In this document: piece by piece, positions 27,560-35,210 of the stretch
Layout: each line of letters opens with the position of its first letter
Position numbering within the stretch: the stretch's first letter is position 1
Source: Staphylococcus kloosii
GTDB lineage: Bacteria > Bacillota > Bacilli > Staphylococcales > Staphylococcaceae
Direction of reading: 5' to 3'
Assembly (NCBI RefSeq): GCF_003019255.1
Contig: NZ_CP027846.1
Span: forward strand, 1,984,001-2,048,000
DNA: 64,000 nt
The notes under the pieces: generated by a model
The model's database searches: none
Told to the model about the DNA's origin: nothing
The model's input: the letters and a program-made list of their open reading frames with translations, nothing else
Program-made: the position numbers and the translations under genes

Positions 27560-29173
27560 TCAAGGTTTTATAACTATATGTTCAAAAGTGTAGGAAAGTG
27601 GTGGATAGGTGGAGGGACTGAACACATCTATCCCAAATTCATTCATAATTTGTAATGGATTCCATATTCTTTCTTGTAATCCTTCCATTGGGTGGAGTGA
27701 ATGATTTAATTCCCTAAAGTGTTTCATGCTAATGTCGTTTTCACGTTCAATATTTAATAAATAACGTTTAATTAAATAATCATATTGCTGCATATGAATA
27801 TTATTATTTTTTTCCAACAACACTTTATTGTCGTTATTATTTTGTAATTCTTCTTTTAAAGACTCAAAAACTTGCGATTGTTGTTGCTTAAGTTCTTCGA
27901 TGTTATTAATAAAAGTATCTGATGCATGCGCACGTATAAATTTATCTTTGGCACTTTCTGTACCTTCCGCAATTATTTCTTCTATTGGAAGAGCGTATTT
28001 TGATGATAACTTTTCAATTCTTTCATTAATATAACTTATTCTTAATCTAGGAATAACGATAGGCATTTCTATATTTAATGTTTCAAAAACTTCATTTAAC
28101 TCTGCCCAATATTTTATTTCACTTGGTCCACCTACAAAAGCTATAGTATTGAATAACCATTCTTCCATTAATGGACGTGTGACAACATTATTAGAAAACC
28201 TTTCTGGCGACTGTTCTACAATATTTAATAATTCTTCTTTAGTATAGAAGGAATTGGATTTACTTGTTTTAAATTTGCCGTCTTCGAAAGTTAATAATTG
28301 TCGCATATTATCTTCTTCGATAAATAAATGCACATTTGTGTCAGTTTGAATCATTTGTTCGAAACCGTGAGATTTTAATTTATCTTGTGCCGACCTAAAT
28401 GCTTCATCCACCTCATTAAATCGAGTTATTAACTCTTTTAAGAAAGGCTGTTCCAATGTTCTTAAATATTTATCTTGAGCATCAATAAATAATACGCCAT
28501 ATTCTTTAAAAACTTCATGTAATAACGCCTTAAACATTGCTGTCCAACTATCATAACGATCAATTATACTGTGACTTAATGTTAACAATTCTTTGGTATG
28601 CTTTGTCTCAGGTTGATGTTTGAAAAATTGATTTAAAGCATCTTTTAATTGTAATTTATTTGGATAATAATTAGACATGCTATCTTCGGGCGGTTCTAAA
28701 GTATGGTATTTCACTTTATGTAATTGAGCTTCATGACTACTATATACAAATGTATGATTAACTTCATCAAAGTCATGATCTTCACCGGCTATCCAAAACA
28801 CAGGTACAACAGGTGTAGCATGATCTTCAGCTAAAGACTGACTTAAAGTTATAATTGAGAATATTTTATGAAAAGTATATAGAGGCCCACCAAATAAACC
28901 AGCCTGTTGGCCACCAATTACTACTTTCGCCCCTTCTCTTAATTGTTCAATATTTGAAAGTTGCTGCTGAGACAAAGTTAAATCACTCATATATTGATGA
29001 ATAACATTTGCAAGTTGTTGTTCCCTACCATTCGTGGATTGTTCCACTTTGTATTTATAATTATCATGGGCCATGGCATCAAATTGATAAAATTTATTTA
29101 ACGTTTCATCACTATTAGCAAGGCTCGTTATGAATTGATCTTTTTCGTTTAATTTTGTCGTCATACAATCCAT
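27560..29173 (-). CDS. bshC: Bacillithiol synthase BshC
   Basis: Adds cysteine to glucosaminyl-malate, the last step of bacillithiol synthesis. 537 residues, the family length. Rossmann-like core with KVVIGGQQAGLFGGPLYT (about 83-100) and PVFWIAGEDHDFDEVNHTF (about 123-141), a helical coiled-coil part (about 390-470) and conserved WNPLQIMNEFG near the end. GGAG precedes the ATG at 29173. Own promoter and terminator, so a single-gene unit. Confidence 0.95.
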   Translation of the reverse strand: MDCMTTKLNEKDQFITSLANSDETLNKFYQFDAMAHDNYKYKVEQSTNGREQQLANVIHQYMSDLTLSQQQLSNIEQLREGAKVVIGGQQAGLFGGPLYTFHKIFSIITLSQSLAEDHATPVVPVFWIAGEDHDFDEVNHTFVYSSHEAQLHKVKYHTLEPPEDSMSNYYPNKLQLKDALNQFFKHQPETKHTKELLTLSHSIIDRYDSWTAMFKALLHEVFKEYGVLFIDAQDKYLRTLEQPFLKELITRFNEVDEAFRSAQDKLKSHGFEQMIQTDTNVHLFIEEDNMRQLLTFEDGKFKTSKSNSFYTKEELLNIVEQSPERFSNNVVTRPLMEEWLFNTIAFVGGPSEIKYWAELNEVFETLNIEMPIVIPRLRISYINERIEKLSSKYALPIEEIIAEGTESAKDKFIRAHASDTFINNIEELKQQQSQVFESLKEELQNNNDNKVLLEKNNNIHMQQYDYLIKRYLLNIERENDISMKHFRELNHSLHPMEGLQERIWNPLQIMNEFGIDVFSPSTYPPLSYTFEHIVIKP

Positions 29174-29206
29174 TTATAATTCTCCTTATGTCCTATATTC
29201 CTAATT

Positions 29207-29235
29207 AGTATAAAGTTTATACAGCACTTTGACAA
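29207..29235 (-). promoter_or_regulatory. bshC promoter
   Basis: Minus strand: TTGTCA (29230-29235), 17-bp spacer, TATACT (29207-29212), about 30 bp before the bshC start. Confidence 0.72.
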
Positions 29236-29385
29236 TTTTACGGCTTACATATAAAAAATTTCTTTCAGTTAAAATATGTTTTGTAAAATATAGCTATTGG
29301 TTTTTAATTTAAATTTCAAAATATTATATGTGTAATATTAGTATTTATATACATCTAAAATTGTGAAAAATCATAATATTTAGGG

Positions 29386-29391
29386 TATAAT
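29386..29391 (+). promoter_or_regulatory. Probable -10 box for the GNAT gene
   Basis: TATAAT 32 bp before the start codon; a TTGTGA at 29361-29366 could be the -35 element but with a wide 19-bp spacer. Strong AAAGGGGGAAG ribosome site follows. Confidence 0.5.
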
Positions 29392-29422
29392 AGTATATAT
29401 AAATATAAAGGGGGAAGATGCT

Positions 29423-29863
29423 ATGACAAGCGTAAAGCGTCTTGATATAAACTATAAAACCGATGAATTGTTCGAAGATTTTAGAAACTTCGGTAATAAA
29501 GACTTATATATGGTAGATGAACTACGTGGTGAAATGATTGATGCAAGTTCTGAATCTCCATTCTATGGTATCTATGTAGGTGAACGATTAGGTGCAAGGA
29601 TGGCTCTATATAGAAAAGGCGAAGTCGAAGTAGAACATTTCCCAGAGTACGATGATTATTTAATTATTTGGAAATTAGAAGTCTTAAAAGATTTCCAAGA
29701 TCGTGGTTACGGCACCGAATTATTAGACTTTGCAAAATCACACGGATTACCTATTAAAGTAATCGCACGAAATCAATCAAAAGACTTTTTCATTAAACAA
29801 GGATTTAAAGATTTACAACAAAAAAACAATGAAGACTACGATGTATTAGTATGGGAACCTTAA
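29423..29863 (+). CDS. GNAT-family N-acetyltransferase (YlbP-like)
   Basis: Probable acetyl-CoA-dependent N-acetyltransferase of unknown substrate. 146 residues. The GNAT fold is seen in LIIWKLEVLKDFQDRGYGTELLDFAKSHG (about 76-104), where QDRGYG is the acetyl-CoA loop, and in the C-terminal FIKQGFKDL. Similar to B. subtilis YlbP. The only plus-strand gene in this part; it converges on the HAD gene across a shared terminator. Confidence 0.82.
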   Translation: MTSVKRLDINYKTDELFEDFRNFGNKDLYMVDELRGEMIDASSESPFYGIYVGERLGARMALYRKGEVEVEHFPEYDDYLIIWKLEVLKDFQDRGYGTELLDFAKSHGLPIKVIARNQSKDFFIKQGFKDLQQKNNEDYDVLVWEP

Positions 29864-29901
29864 AAAGGATTGTGTTAGTTCAAACTAACACAATCCTTTT
29901 T
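29862..29901. terminator. Bidirectional terminator between GNAT and HAD genes
   Basis: AAAAAGGATTGTGTTAGTT and its complement form a 19-bp perfect stem with a 2-nt spacer, with T-runs on both strands. It serves both convergent genes. Confidence 0.9.
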
Positions 29902-30584
29902 TATATTGTTACTAACAATTCTTCGAAATGATTAATGGTTAAATCTGCCTCAATATTAGTGTCGTTAATTAGATGTCTAGGATTAAACCAACACGTTTTT
30001 ATTTTAGCATTGATGCCTCCTAGTATATCTGAACTTAATGAATCACCAACTATCATTGTATTGCTTCGTCGATGCTCACCAATTTTATCAAATACATAAT
30101 CAAAAAATTCAGGCATAGGTTTTTGATAACCTGTTTGTTCAGATACAAATACGTCATCAAATAAATCTTTAAACGCAGACTTGTCTATTCTTCGTTCTTG
30201 CGTCTCTAATACACCATTAGTAACTATATATAAATTAAATTTTTGACTTAACTCTTTTAATGTATTTAACATATTATCAAAATAAGTTAACGGTGCATTG
30301 GCTAATTCATCTCTAAAAATATGATCAGCTTGTTCACCATCTACATGGATATTATAACTTTCAAAAAAACGTTCAAAACGTTGCGATAATACTTCTTCTT
30401 TAGATAACTTCCCTTTTTGAAAGTCTTGCCAATGTTGTTGATTAACTTTTGTGAAATAATTAAAGTCTTGTGAAGATGCATTAAAATTATAACGATCTAC
30501 CATTTTATAAAAAGCATATGTTTCAGCAGCTTCAAAATCCACTAATGTATCATCAAAATCAAACAGTATTGTGCCTTCCTTCAT
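29901..30584 (-). CDS. HAD-superfamily hydrolase, YjjG-like nucleotidase
   Basis: Probable phosphatase on nucleoside monophosphates. 227 residues from MKEGTILFDFDDTLVDF; GGGGG lies before this ATG. Motif I is FDFDDTLVD (Asp 9 and Asp 11), motif II is VTNGV near 110, the Lys motif is GYQKPMPEFFDYV near 150, and motif IV is IVGDSLSSDILGG near 182-194. Close to the YjjG type (noncanonical pyrimidine nucleotidase), but substrate cannot be read from sequence. Confidence 0.85.
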   Translation of the reverse strand: MKEGTILFDFDDTLVDFEAAETYAFYKMVDRYNFNASSQDFNYFTKVNQQHWQDFQKGKLSKEEVLSQRFERFFESYNIHVDGEQADHIFRDELANAPLTYFDNMLNTLKELSQKFNLYIVTNGVLETQERRIDKSAFKDLFDDVFVSEQTGYQKPMPEFFDYVFDKIGEHRRSNTMIVGDSLSSDILGGINAKIKTCWFNPRHLINDTNIEADLTINHFEELLVTI

Positions 30585-30614
30585 TATATATATCCCCCAC
30601 AAAAACAAACTATA

Positions 30615-30869
30615 TTACTGACTCTTATTTTTTCTATTAAAAGTTCTAATTACACGTACAAACATAGAAATTGTTGGTACTACCATTAACAATAATACAA
30701 TATAGTACAAATCAACAATAGCATTTTCCCATGAAATTGGAACTAAAAATCCACTTATCATTATACATAAACCAATTAACAAATTAAAAAATACACATGC
30801 TATAAATTCTAAAATATTAGCTGTTCCTTTAAAATCAAATGCTCGTTTCCAAAAATTTATATAAAACAT
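30615..30869 (-). CDS. Short DUF805-family membrane protein
   Basis: 84 residues with two hydrophobic helices (about 19-45 and 54-76) and a basic C-tail. The start WKRAFDFKGTANILEFIACVF matches the DUF805 N-terminal pattern (W..F.F.GRA.R.EFW..), with some consensus aromatic residues replaced. Shorter than most DUF805 proteins (about 110-150), so possibly trimmed. TTGGAGG precedes the ATG. Function unknown. Marks the left edge of the accessory stretch. Confidence 0.7.
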   Translation of the reverse strand: MFYINFWKRAFDFKGTANILEFIACVFFNLLIGLCIMISGFLVPISWENAIVDLYYIVLLLMVVPTISMFVRVIRTFNRKNKSQ

Positions 30870-30975
30870 TCAATTGTCCTCCAATGAGTTTGTTGTCTTT
30901 CTAAATAAATTTTAATGTTATATATTTCAAAGTCTATATTTCTTCTTAAATAAGTAAAAAATTTGGAACAATAAA

Positions 30976-31003
30976 CAAAAAAGGCAACCTTATTAGGTTG
31001 CCA
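30976..31003 (-). terminator. Terminator of an unassigned minus-strand transcript
   Basis: GGCAACCT and AGGTTGCC form an 8-bp stem with a 4-nt loop, followed by TTTTTT on the minus strand. No protein gene ends just before it; the nearest is the monooxygenase gene ending 275 nt upstream. It may end a small RNA. Confidence 0.82.
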
Positions 31004-31120
31004 TAACAGAATGAATGTCCATTTAAATCAAATGTTAGCATTTGATTGCGTATCATTGTTTGAGCGGAACAATGAAACTAGAGAACTTAAGTGTACAAAT
31101 CTCTTAAATATTTGTAACAC
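30976..31120 (-). ncRNA. Candidate small RNA with stacked hairpins
   Basis: In 31004-31105 the minus strand can form three more hairpins ahead of the terminator: AGAGA/TCTCT (31081-31105), CATTGTT/AACAATG with the C-rich loop CCGCTCA (31054-31074), and TCAAATG/CATTTGA (31028-31045). A chain of hairpins ending in a strong intrinsic terminator without a reading frame is typical for a regulatory RNA. A TATATT at 31128-31133 could be the -10 box but no good -35 is seen. Otherwise the stretch 30870-31277 has only a TGTATCGATACA palindrome at 31216-31227. Confidence 0.4.
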
Positions 31121-31277
31121 ACTCGTAATATAACATTAATTAAATAGAAATAAAACTCCTAACGCCATTTAGTAAATTTAAATATATATGACGCGGAACA
31201 CTATTAAAATTGCATGTATCGATACACGATTAAACTATTTATAATTAAGTATTTATATCTGGAAATATTGCTCACTA

Positions 31278-31598
31278 TTACTCTACAAGTTCAAATTTTT
31301 TTATTTGCTTATCTATTTTTTGATACTTTGCTTTTTCTTGTTCTTCAGCTGCTTTATTCATATTTTTATGTTCTTCAACATGATCCGGTCTAGAAACCCA
31401 AGCTTGAAAGTCATTTTTATCGTCCCATTTTGAAACAATAACATATTCTAATTTAGTTTTAGTCTCATTTTTCCAGACTTCCGCACCTTTGAATCCTTGA
31501 AAGCCTTCAAAGTCTTCTTTAGCATGACTTGCTTTCTCATCTAAAATAGAACGTACTTCAAAATCTTTTGTTGAAAATGTAACTTGTGCAACAAACAT
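31278..31598 (-). CDS. IsdG-like / antibiotic-biosynthesis monooxygenase (ABM) family protein
   Basis: 106 residues from MFVAQVTFST, with GGAG 9 nt upstream. The ABM ferredoxin-like fold is expected, usually as a dimer. Aligned by eye to S. aureus IsdG, the haem-degrading residues Trp67 (FQAWV) and His77 (VEEHKN) fall at the same numbers, while Asn7 is replaced by Thr. It resembles the B. subtilis HmoA type more than true IsdG. Haem degradation is an inference; a generic monooxygenase role is possible. It stands alone, away from any haem uptake genes. Confidence 0.75.
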   Translation of the reverse strand: MFVAQVTFSTKDFEVRSILDEKASHAKEDFEGFQGFKGAEVWKNETKTKLEYVIVSKWDDKNDFQAWVSRPDHVEEHKNMNKAAEEQEKAKYQKIDKQIKKFELVE

Positions 31599-31765
31599 TC
31601 GCAATCTCTCCTTATTTCAATGTATAACTCAATGTAACAAAAATAAGTTTTTAAAACATATGAAATGCACTATGCTATTTTTTCAAGACTTAGCATCTGT
31701 TGCGTATTTATGAACCTACTCTTATTTAATAGCAAAAACTAAGCACTTAATTTAATTAAATAAAA

Positions 31766-31813
31766 AATCCTCTTAAATTAACATATTATTTACGATAATT
31801 TTAAGAGGAAATT
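31766..31813 (-). terminator. Terminator after the DUF2335 operon
   Basis: CCTCTTAAAATT and AATTTAAGAGG pair across a loop of about 20 nt, followed by ATTTTTTATT on the minus strand. It lies about 115 nt after the DUF2335 gene. The rest of 31599-31927 shows no gene. Confidence 0.7.
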
Positions 31814-31927
31814 TGAATATTAAAAGATTAATTTCGTATATTCACTGTTTTTTATAACTATAGTAATTTAATCAAAAATCAAAAACCATTTAAAAGAATG
31901 ACTTGCAACTAATTAAAGTGAGTGTGT

Positions 31928-32362
31928 TTATTTATTATCATTTGAGGAGTTATTATTACCTAAAAATAAACCTAGTACCGCTATTGAAAATGTACTCGAA
32001 AAAATACTACCAATGATTGGATGGTTATTTAATATTAAGTAAAATCCACCCCCAATTATTACAATAGCTAAAATAAATCCTAAAGTTCTATTAATCCTAT
32101 ACATAGAATTTTCTCTATTTAATAATCTATTTTCCATTTTCCTACGGTGTAAACTTTCTGCTATACCGTTATCAATTATTTTTTTTGCAGCACCTTTATC
32201 TAATTTATCAAAACCCGCTAGTATATCTGGATGTGGAATGGGCCCATTATACATTTCCATAGTGGCAATTACTTCTTCTTTTTTGGGTTCTGGTATATCA
32301 GATTTTTTAACTGCTTCTATCACTTCAATGTCTGAACTTTCGTTGCTCATATTATTTTGCAT
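31928..32362 (-). CDS. DUF2335 membrane protein
   Basis: 144 residues. The N-terminal cytoplasmic part has the DUF2335 signature NGPIPHPDILAGFDKLDKGAAKKII (about 39-63) and a HRRKMENRLL helix. Two hydrophobic helices follow (about 91-110 and 113-132), then an Asn-rich tail. Such proteins are common in prophages and islands and have no proven role. The ATG at 32360-32362 overlaps the upstream small gene by 11 bp, so the two form an operon. A second ATG at 32350 is possible. AT-rich like its surroundings and unlike the core genes, it is probably acquired. Confidence 0.75.
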   Translation of the reverse strand: MQNNMSNESSDIEVIEAVKKSDIPEPKKEEVIATMEMYNGPIPHPDILAGFDKLDKGAAKKIIDNGIAESLHRRKMENRLLNRENSMYRINRTLGFILAIVIIGGGFYLILNNHPIIGSIFSSTFSIAVLGLFLGNNNSSNDNK

Positions 32363-32585
32363 GTTTTATAATTGCCTTTCTCATATCATTTCCAATTGCT
32401 GAGAAATCATTATTTATATTATTCCAATTCTTTTTTATGGCCTCATCTTCATCTAGGTTTTTATATGTTTGCGACATTATTATACTTGATGTTTGATGTG
32501 ATTTAACTACCATTTTAGCAATATAATTAGAAAATCCAATTATCACTTTAGATATATTTTTGCTTAGTTTTAAAATGATATTCAT
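32352..32585 (-). CDS. Small hypothetical protein, partner of the DUF2335 gene
   Basis: 77 residues, basic and helical. The N-terminal 30 residues (KLSKNISKVIIGFSNYIAKM) look amphipathic and could sit on a membrane; the C-terminal half is polar with NNDFSAIGNDMRKAIIKHAK. AAAGGTGTG precedes the ATG at good distance and a promoter lies just upstream. No family recognised. The overlap with the DUF2335 gene suggests a functional pair. Confidence 0.6.
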   Translation of the reverse strand: MNIILKLSKNISKVIIGFSNYIAKMVVKSHQTSSIIMSQTYKNLDEDEAIKKNWNNINNDFSAIGNDMRKAIIKHAK

Positions 32586-32632
32586 TAAAGTTCACACCTT
32601 TCTACAAAACAATTTTAAATACTCTTAAATTT

Positions 32633-32660
32633 AATATAAACTGGAGTCGCGAAAAATCAA
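32633..32660 (-). promoter_or_regulatory. Promoter of the DUF2335 operon
   Basis: Minus strand: TTGATT (32655-32660), 16-bp spacer, TATATT (32633-32638), about 48 bp before the 77-residue gene. The spacer carries a TCGCGA palindrome. Confidence 0.6.
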
Positions 32661-32710
32661 GAAAAATCACACTTTTATAAAAATAGTGCTGATTAGAGTA
32701 AAAAATAAGC

Positions 32711-32859
32711 TTATACATTTTTGTCAGGTTTTAAAATTATTTTATATGCTTTTCCAAATAATCCTTCCTCATAATATACATATTACTTATCTTGATTAAT
32801 AGGGCCATCCCATGTCCTAATCTACAAATATAATATCTTCCCTCTACTCCTACTGTAAC
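32711..32859 (-). pseudogene. Possible frameshifted gene fragment
   Basis: Two overlapping minus-strand frames without plausible starts read like one broken protein: GVEGRYYICRLGHGMALLIK, then in the next frame YEEGLFGKAYKIILKPDKNV and a stop. Neither has a ribosome site. The family was not recognised. It could be chance coding. Most of the rest of 32661-33001 is AT-rich and without a gene. Confidence 0.25.
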
Positions 32860-32932
32860 CTATAAAGACATGGTCACTAATTATATATAGTATTAGCGTT
32901 TAATATATTAGGTATGTCAACTCAATAAACTT

Positions 32933-32945
32933 TTGAAACGTTCAA
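32933..32945. promoter_or_regulatory. Palindrome ahead of the 89-residue gene
   Basis: TTGAA-ACG-TTCAA is a perfect 5-bp inverted repeat with a 3-bp centre about 57 bp before the next plus-strand start. It may be an operator for that gene; this rests on position only. Confidence 0.3.
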
Positions 32946-33001
32946 TAAAAATCTAAAATTTTTAGTATATTGACTTGATTACGAGGAGCAAAATCACCCA
33001 A

Positions 33002-33271
33002 ATGTATACCCAATCATTAATGATTAGAATATATAGAGAAGTAGTAACTACGAAGTTTAATTGGTATGCACGCGCTTTAGGTTTATTTTCAAATCGTTAT
33101 GAAGGAAATATGCTAATTAAAAATTCAAAAGAAGCGAACACCAAAAATTTATATATTTATTTAAATGAACAAACATTAGAAACCACTTGGAAAGTACACT
33201 TATATTTATCTAGTGATATAAAAGATGTTTTATATGATTTTAAAAAAACCAATTTACAAAGTGAATTATAA
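33002..33271 (+). CDS. Hypothetical protein
   Basis: 89 residues from MYTQSLMIRIYREVV; the frame is open a little further upstream (TTG at 32975). GAGGAG lies 13 nt before the ATG, which is long, so the start is uncertain; MIRIYREV is an alternative. The protein is basic, has no clear membrane helix, and is rich in Tyr, Asn and Lys (RALGLFSNRYEGNMLI, LETTWKVHLYLSS). No family recognised. Single plus-strand gene in the accessory stretch. Confidence 0.5.
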   Translation: MYTQSLMIRIYREVVTTKFNWYARALGLFSNRYEGNMLIKNSKEANTKNLYIYLNEQTLETTWKVHLYLSSDIKDVLYDFKKTNLQSEL

Positions 33272-33369
33272 AGTTTTTAAATTACCAAAAAAGAAAATGT
33301 AAAGTTTTCTAAGAGATTAGAGTATGAACAAAAAATCTTTAAGCAAAGAACCTCATATGCAATTCGTTT

Positions 33370-34230
33370 CTATTCATCTTCAATCGCTATTTTTCCTTCA
33401 ATCATTATTTTAGAAACTCCACCCAATTTCAATACATTGTCGCTTTTAATATAAACTTTGCCATTTCGGTTTATACATTCACCTTGAGAATTAGAAAATT
33501 CTTTATCCTTTAATAAACCATACAAATCATTCATAACAGCAACGCAACCATTACCACTTCCACAAACCGGATCTTCATCTACACCTTCTTTTGGAGCAAA
33601 CGAACGAACTTCAAAAGTTGTATCTTTATTATCTTCATTTTTACCGAAAATTGTTACACCCGTAGTACCTTCATAGATATAATGTTCCATCAATTTAAAA
33701 TTAGGTTCAATACTTTTAACGATACTCGCACTTTTTAATTCTAAAGTTAGCCATTCTGCGCCGATATTAATTTTTTTAGAGTGTACTACATCTTCCTTTT
33801 CTATCCCTAAACTATCAACTATTCCATCAAACTGTCGCGCCTGTAATTCACTAACATCAGGTTCAGGTAAACTAAAATATGTTTTATCTTTAGTAAAATC
33901 TATCTTCACTAAACCTACCCCGCATTCTTGTATGAGATAACTTTTGTTTTTAGGTACAAGACCATTTTGTAATATAGCGAAAGACGAACCTATAGTCGGA
34001 TGACCAGCAAATGGTAACTCATTATTCGGAGTAAAAATTCTTAATTTGTAATCCGCATTATTATCCTCAGGCTTACAAACAAAAGTTGTTTCAGATAAGT
34101 TAGTCCAATTAGCAATATCTTTCATCTGTTTTACCGTTAATTCGTCAGCATCAAATATAACTGCAACAGGATTGCCTTTAAAAGCTTCATTCGGAAATAC
34201 GTCAACTTGTTTAAAATTCAAATATTTCAT
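33370..34230 (-). CDS. PhzF-family isomerase/epimerase
   Basis: 286 residues from MKYLNFKQVDVF, with GGAGG 7 nt upstream. Diaminopimelate-epimerase-like fold. The catalytic Glu is in NWTNLSETTFV (about 45-48), GHPTIGSSFAI near 75 and DPVCGSGNGCVAVM near 225 are typical of the family. The natural substrate is unknown; a phenazine role is not implied, since most family members lie outside phenazine clusters. No partner genes nearby. 34231-34501 to its right holds no gene. Confidence 0.88.
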   Translation of the reverse strand: MKYLNFKQVDVFPNEAFKGNPVAVIFDADELTVKQMKDIANWTNLSETTFVCKPEDNNADYKLRIFTPNNELPFAGHPTIGSSFAILQNGLVPKNKSYLIQECGVGLVKIDFTKDKTYFSLPEPDVSELQARQFDGIVDSLGIEKEDVVHSKKINIGAEWLTLELKSASIVKSIEPNFKLMEHYIYEGTTGVTIFGKNEDNKDTTFEVRSFAPKEGVDEDPVCGSGNGCVAVMNDLYGLLKDKEFSNSQGECINRNGKVYIKSDNVLKLGGVSKIMIEGKIAIEDE

Positions 34231-34458
34231 AAACAAACCTCCATAATTAATATATAACTAAATTAACATAACCACTTTATTTCAATTGATTTATTGAAGT
34301 TTAGTTTTAGTATTCTAACTAATTTCTTGACTATTTATTAAATCGTAACATAATAAATTCGAAGCGAATCAAAATTTTCTTATAAGATGATTTTATCAAT
34401 ATTAAACCAAAATAATGTCAGATTAGCTTTGTAACGACTTGTATCATGCATACGCCTA

Positions 34459-34500
34459 GGAGGAAGTCTATGAGATAGGCAGAATATAAAAGTGAACATA
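34459..34500 (+). pseudogene. Stranded gene start next to the IS200 relic
   Basis: A perfect AGGAGG and ATG at 34471 are followed by AGA, then TAG, after which the frame continues open (GCA GAA TAT AAA AGT GAA CAT) into the right-end hairpin of the IS200 copy. It looks like the start of a lost plus-strand gene, cut by nonsense and insertion. The identity is unknown. Confidence 0.3.
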
Positions 34501-34501
34501 T

Positions 34502-34944
34502 TCAAAACCACCCGTATAACGGGTGGTTTGTTCTGCAGCTATAAGCCTCTTGTAATTAATTTCTAATATAATTTTCTATTACTTTTTTATTTCTACCAAC
34601 TGTATCTAGATAAAAACTTTTACACCAAAATTTTCAGTTACCATATCTATACTTCAAATGGGCATGCCTATCAAATATCATTTAGCTACTTTTTCCTTTT
34701 AAGTACCCTACAAATTGCAAAAAGCTTAACTTCGGTGGAATACTAACTAGCATATGAATATGATCTTTGCATGCTTCAGCTTCTATAATCTCCACATCTT
34801 TTCTTTCACACAATTGTCTTAAAATGACGCCGATATCTCTTTTTATTTTTCCATAAATAATTTGTCTACGATTTTTTGGCGCAAACCCAATGTGATACTT
34901 ACAATTCCATTTTGTATGTGCTAACTGTTTATGTCTGATGACAT
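34502..34944 (-). pseudogene. tnpA: Decayed IS200/IS605-family TnpA transposase
   Basis: Y1 transposase relic. The core SLAHTKWNCKYHI-like N-terminus, FAPKNRRQIIYGK, and the HUH motif in CKDHIHMLVSIPPKLS are clear. The likely start is the ATG 34942-34944 behind GAGGAG; a one-base deletion about seven codons in shifts the frame. Three stops interrupt the rest: TAA at 34682-34684 after YLKGKSS, TGA at 34634-34636 and TAA at 34556-34558, with recognisable FDRHAHLKYRYGN, KFWC and DTVGRNKKVIENYIRN between them. The catalytic Tyr region lies beyond the first stop, so it is inactive. No TnpB accompanies it. Confidence 0.9.
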
Positions 34945-35064
34945 TTAATGCATCTCCTCGTATTGTTAATTTTGGTTGGCTGACCAAATATTACTCTAGC
35001 ATGCAGAGATTCGTTTTTTAATACAACAGTGAAACCATACTGTACCATACGCATAGCGTATGGT
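34505..35064. mobile_element. IS200-type element relic with end hairpins
   Basis: The dead tnpA is bracketed by two perfect hairpins: AAACCACCCGT/ACGGGTGGTTT (34505-34529) and ACCATACGC/GCGTATGGT (35044-35064), each with an ATA loop. Subterminal hairpins without inverted or duplicated ends are the pattern of IS200/IS605 elements. Exact ends cannot be set from one copy. Confidence 0.8.
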
Positions 35065-35074
35065 TTTAATTACA

Positions 35075-35111
35075 CAAAAAATTAGGCAAGCACTTAAAAG
35101 TACTTGCCTAA
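35075..35111 (-). terminator. Terminator beside the IS200 left end
   Basis: Minus strand: TTAGGCAAG-ACTT and its complement form a 13-14-bp stem with one mismatch, followed by TTTTTT. No protein gene ends before it, so it would close a small transcript from about 35210. Confidence 0.78.
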
Positions 35112-35210
35112 ACTTATCTAGTCTTACTACTGTCTTGCATAACGTGTTGCTTACGTATTTAGGAATCATTGCTGTAGTCCTTGAAGTTAAGTGCGTTTTA
35201 ACTTCTAGAT
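35075..35210 (-). ncRNA. Candidate small RNA upstream of the IS200 relic
   Basis: Starting near 35205 the minus strand has a perfect 8-bp hairpin GAAGTTAA/TTAACTTC with loop AACGCAC, about 70 nt of less structured sequence, then the terminator at 35075-35111. No good promoter -35 was found; several TATA-rich boxes occur in 35206-35280. A plus-strand frame here of 69 codons has no ribosome site and is not called. Confidence 0.33.

Noticed and set aside
31012..31134. 40-codon plus-strand frame opposite the candidate sRNA
   Set aside because: No ribosome site and composition is that of the hairpin arms.
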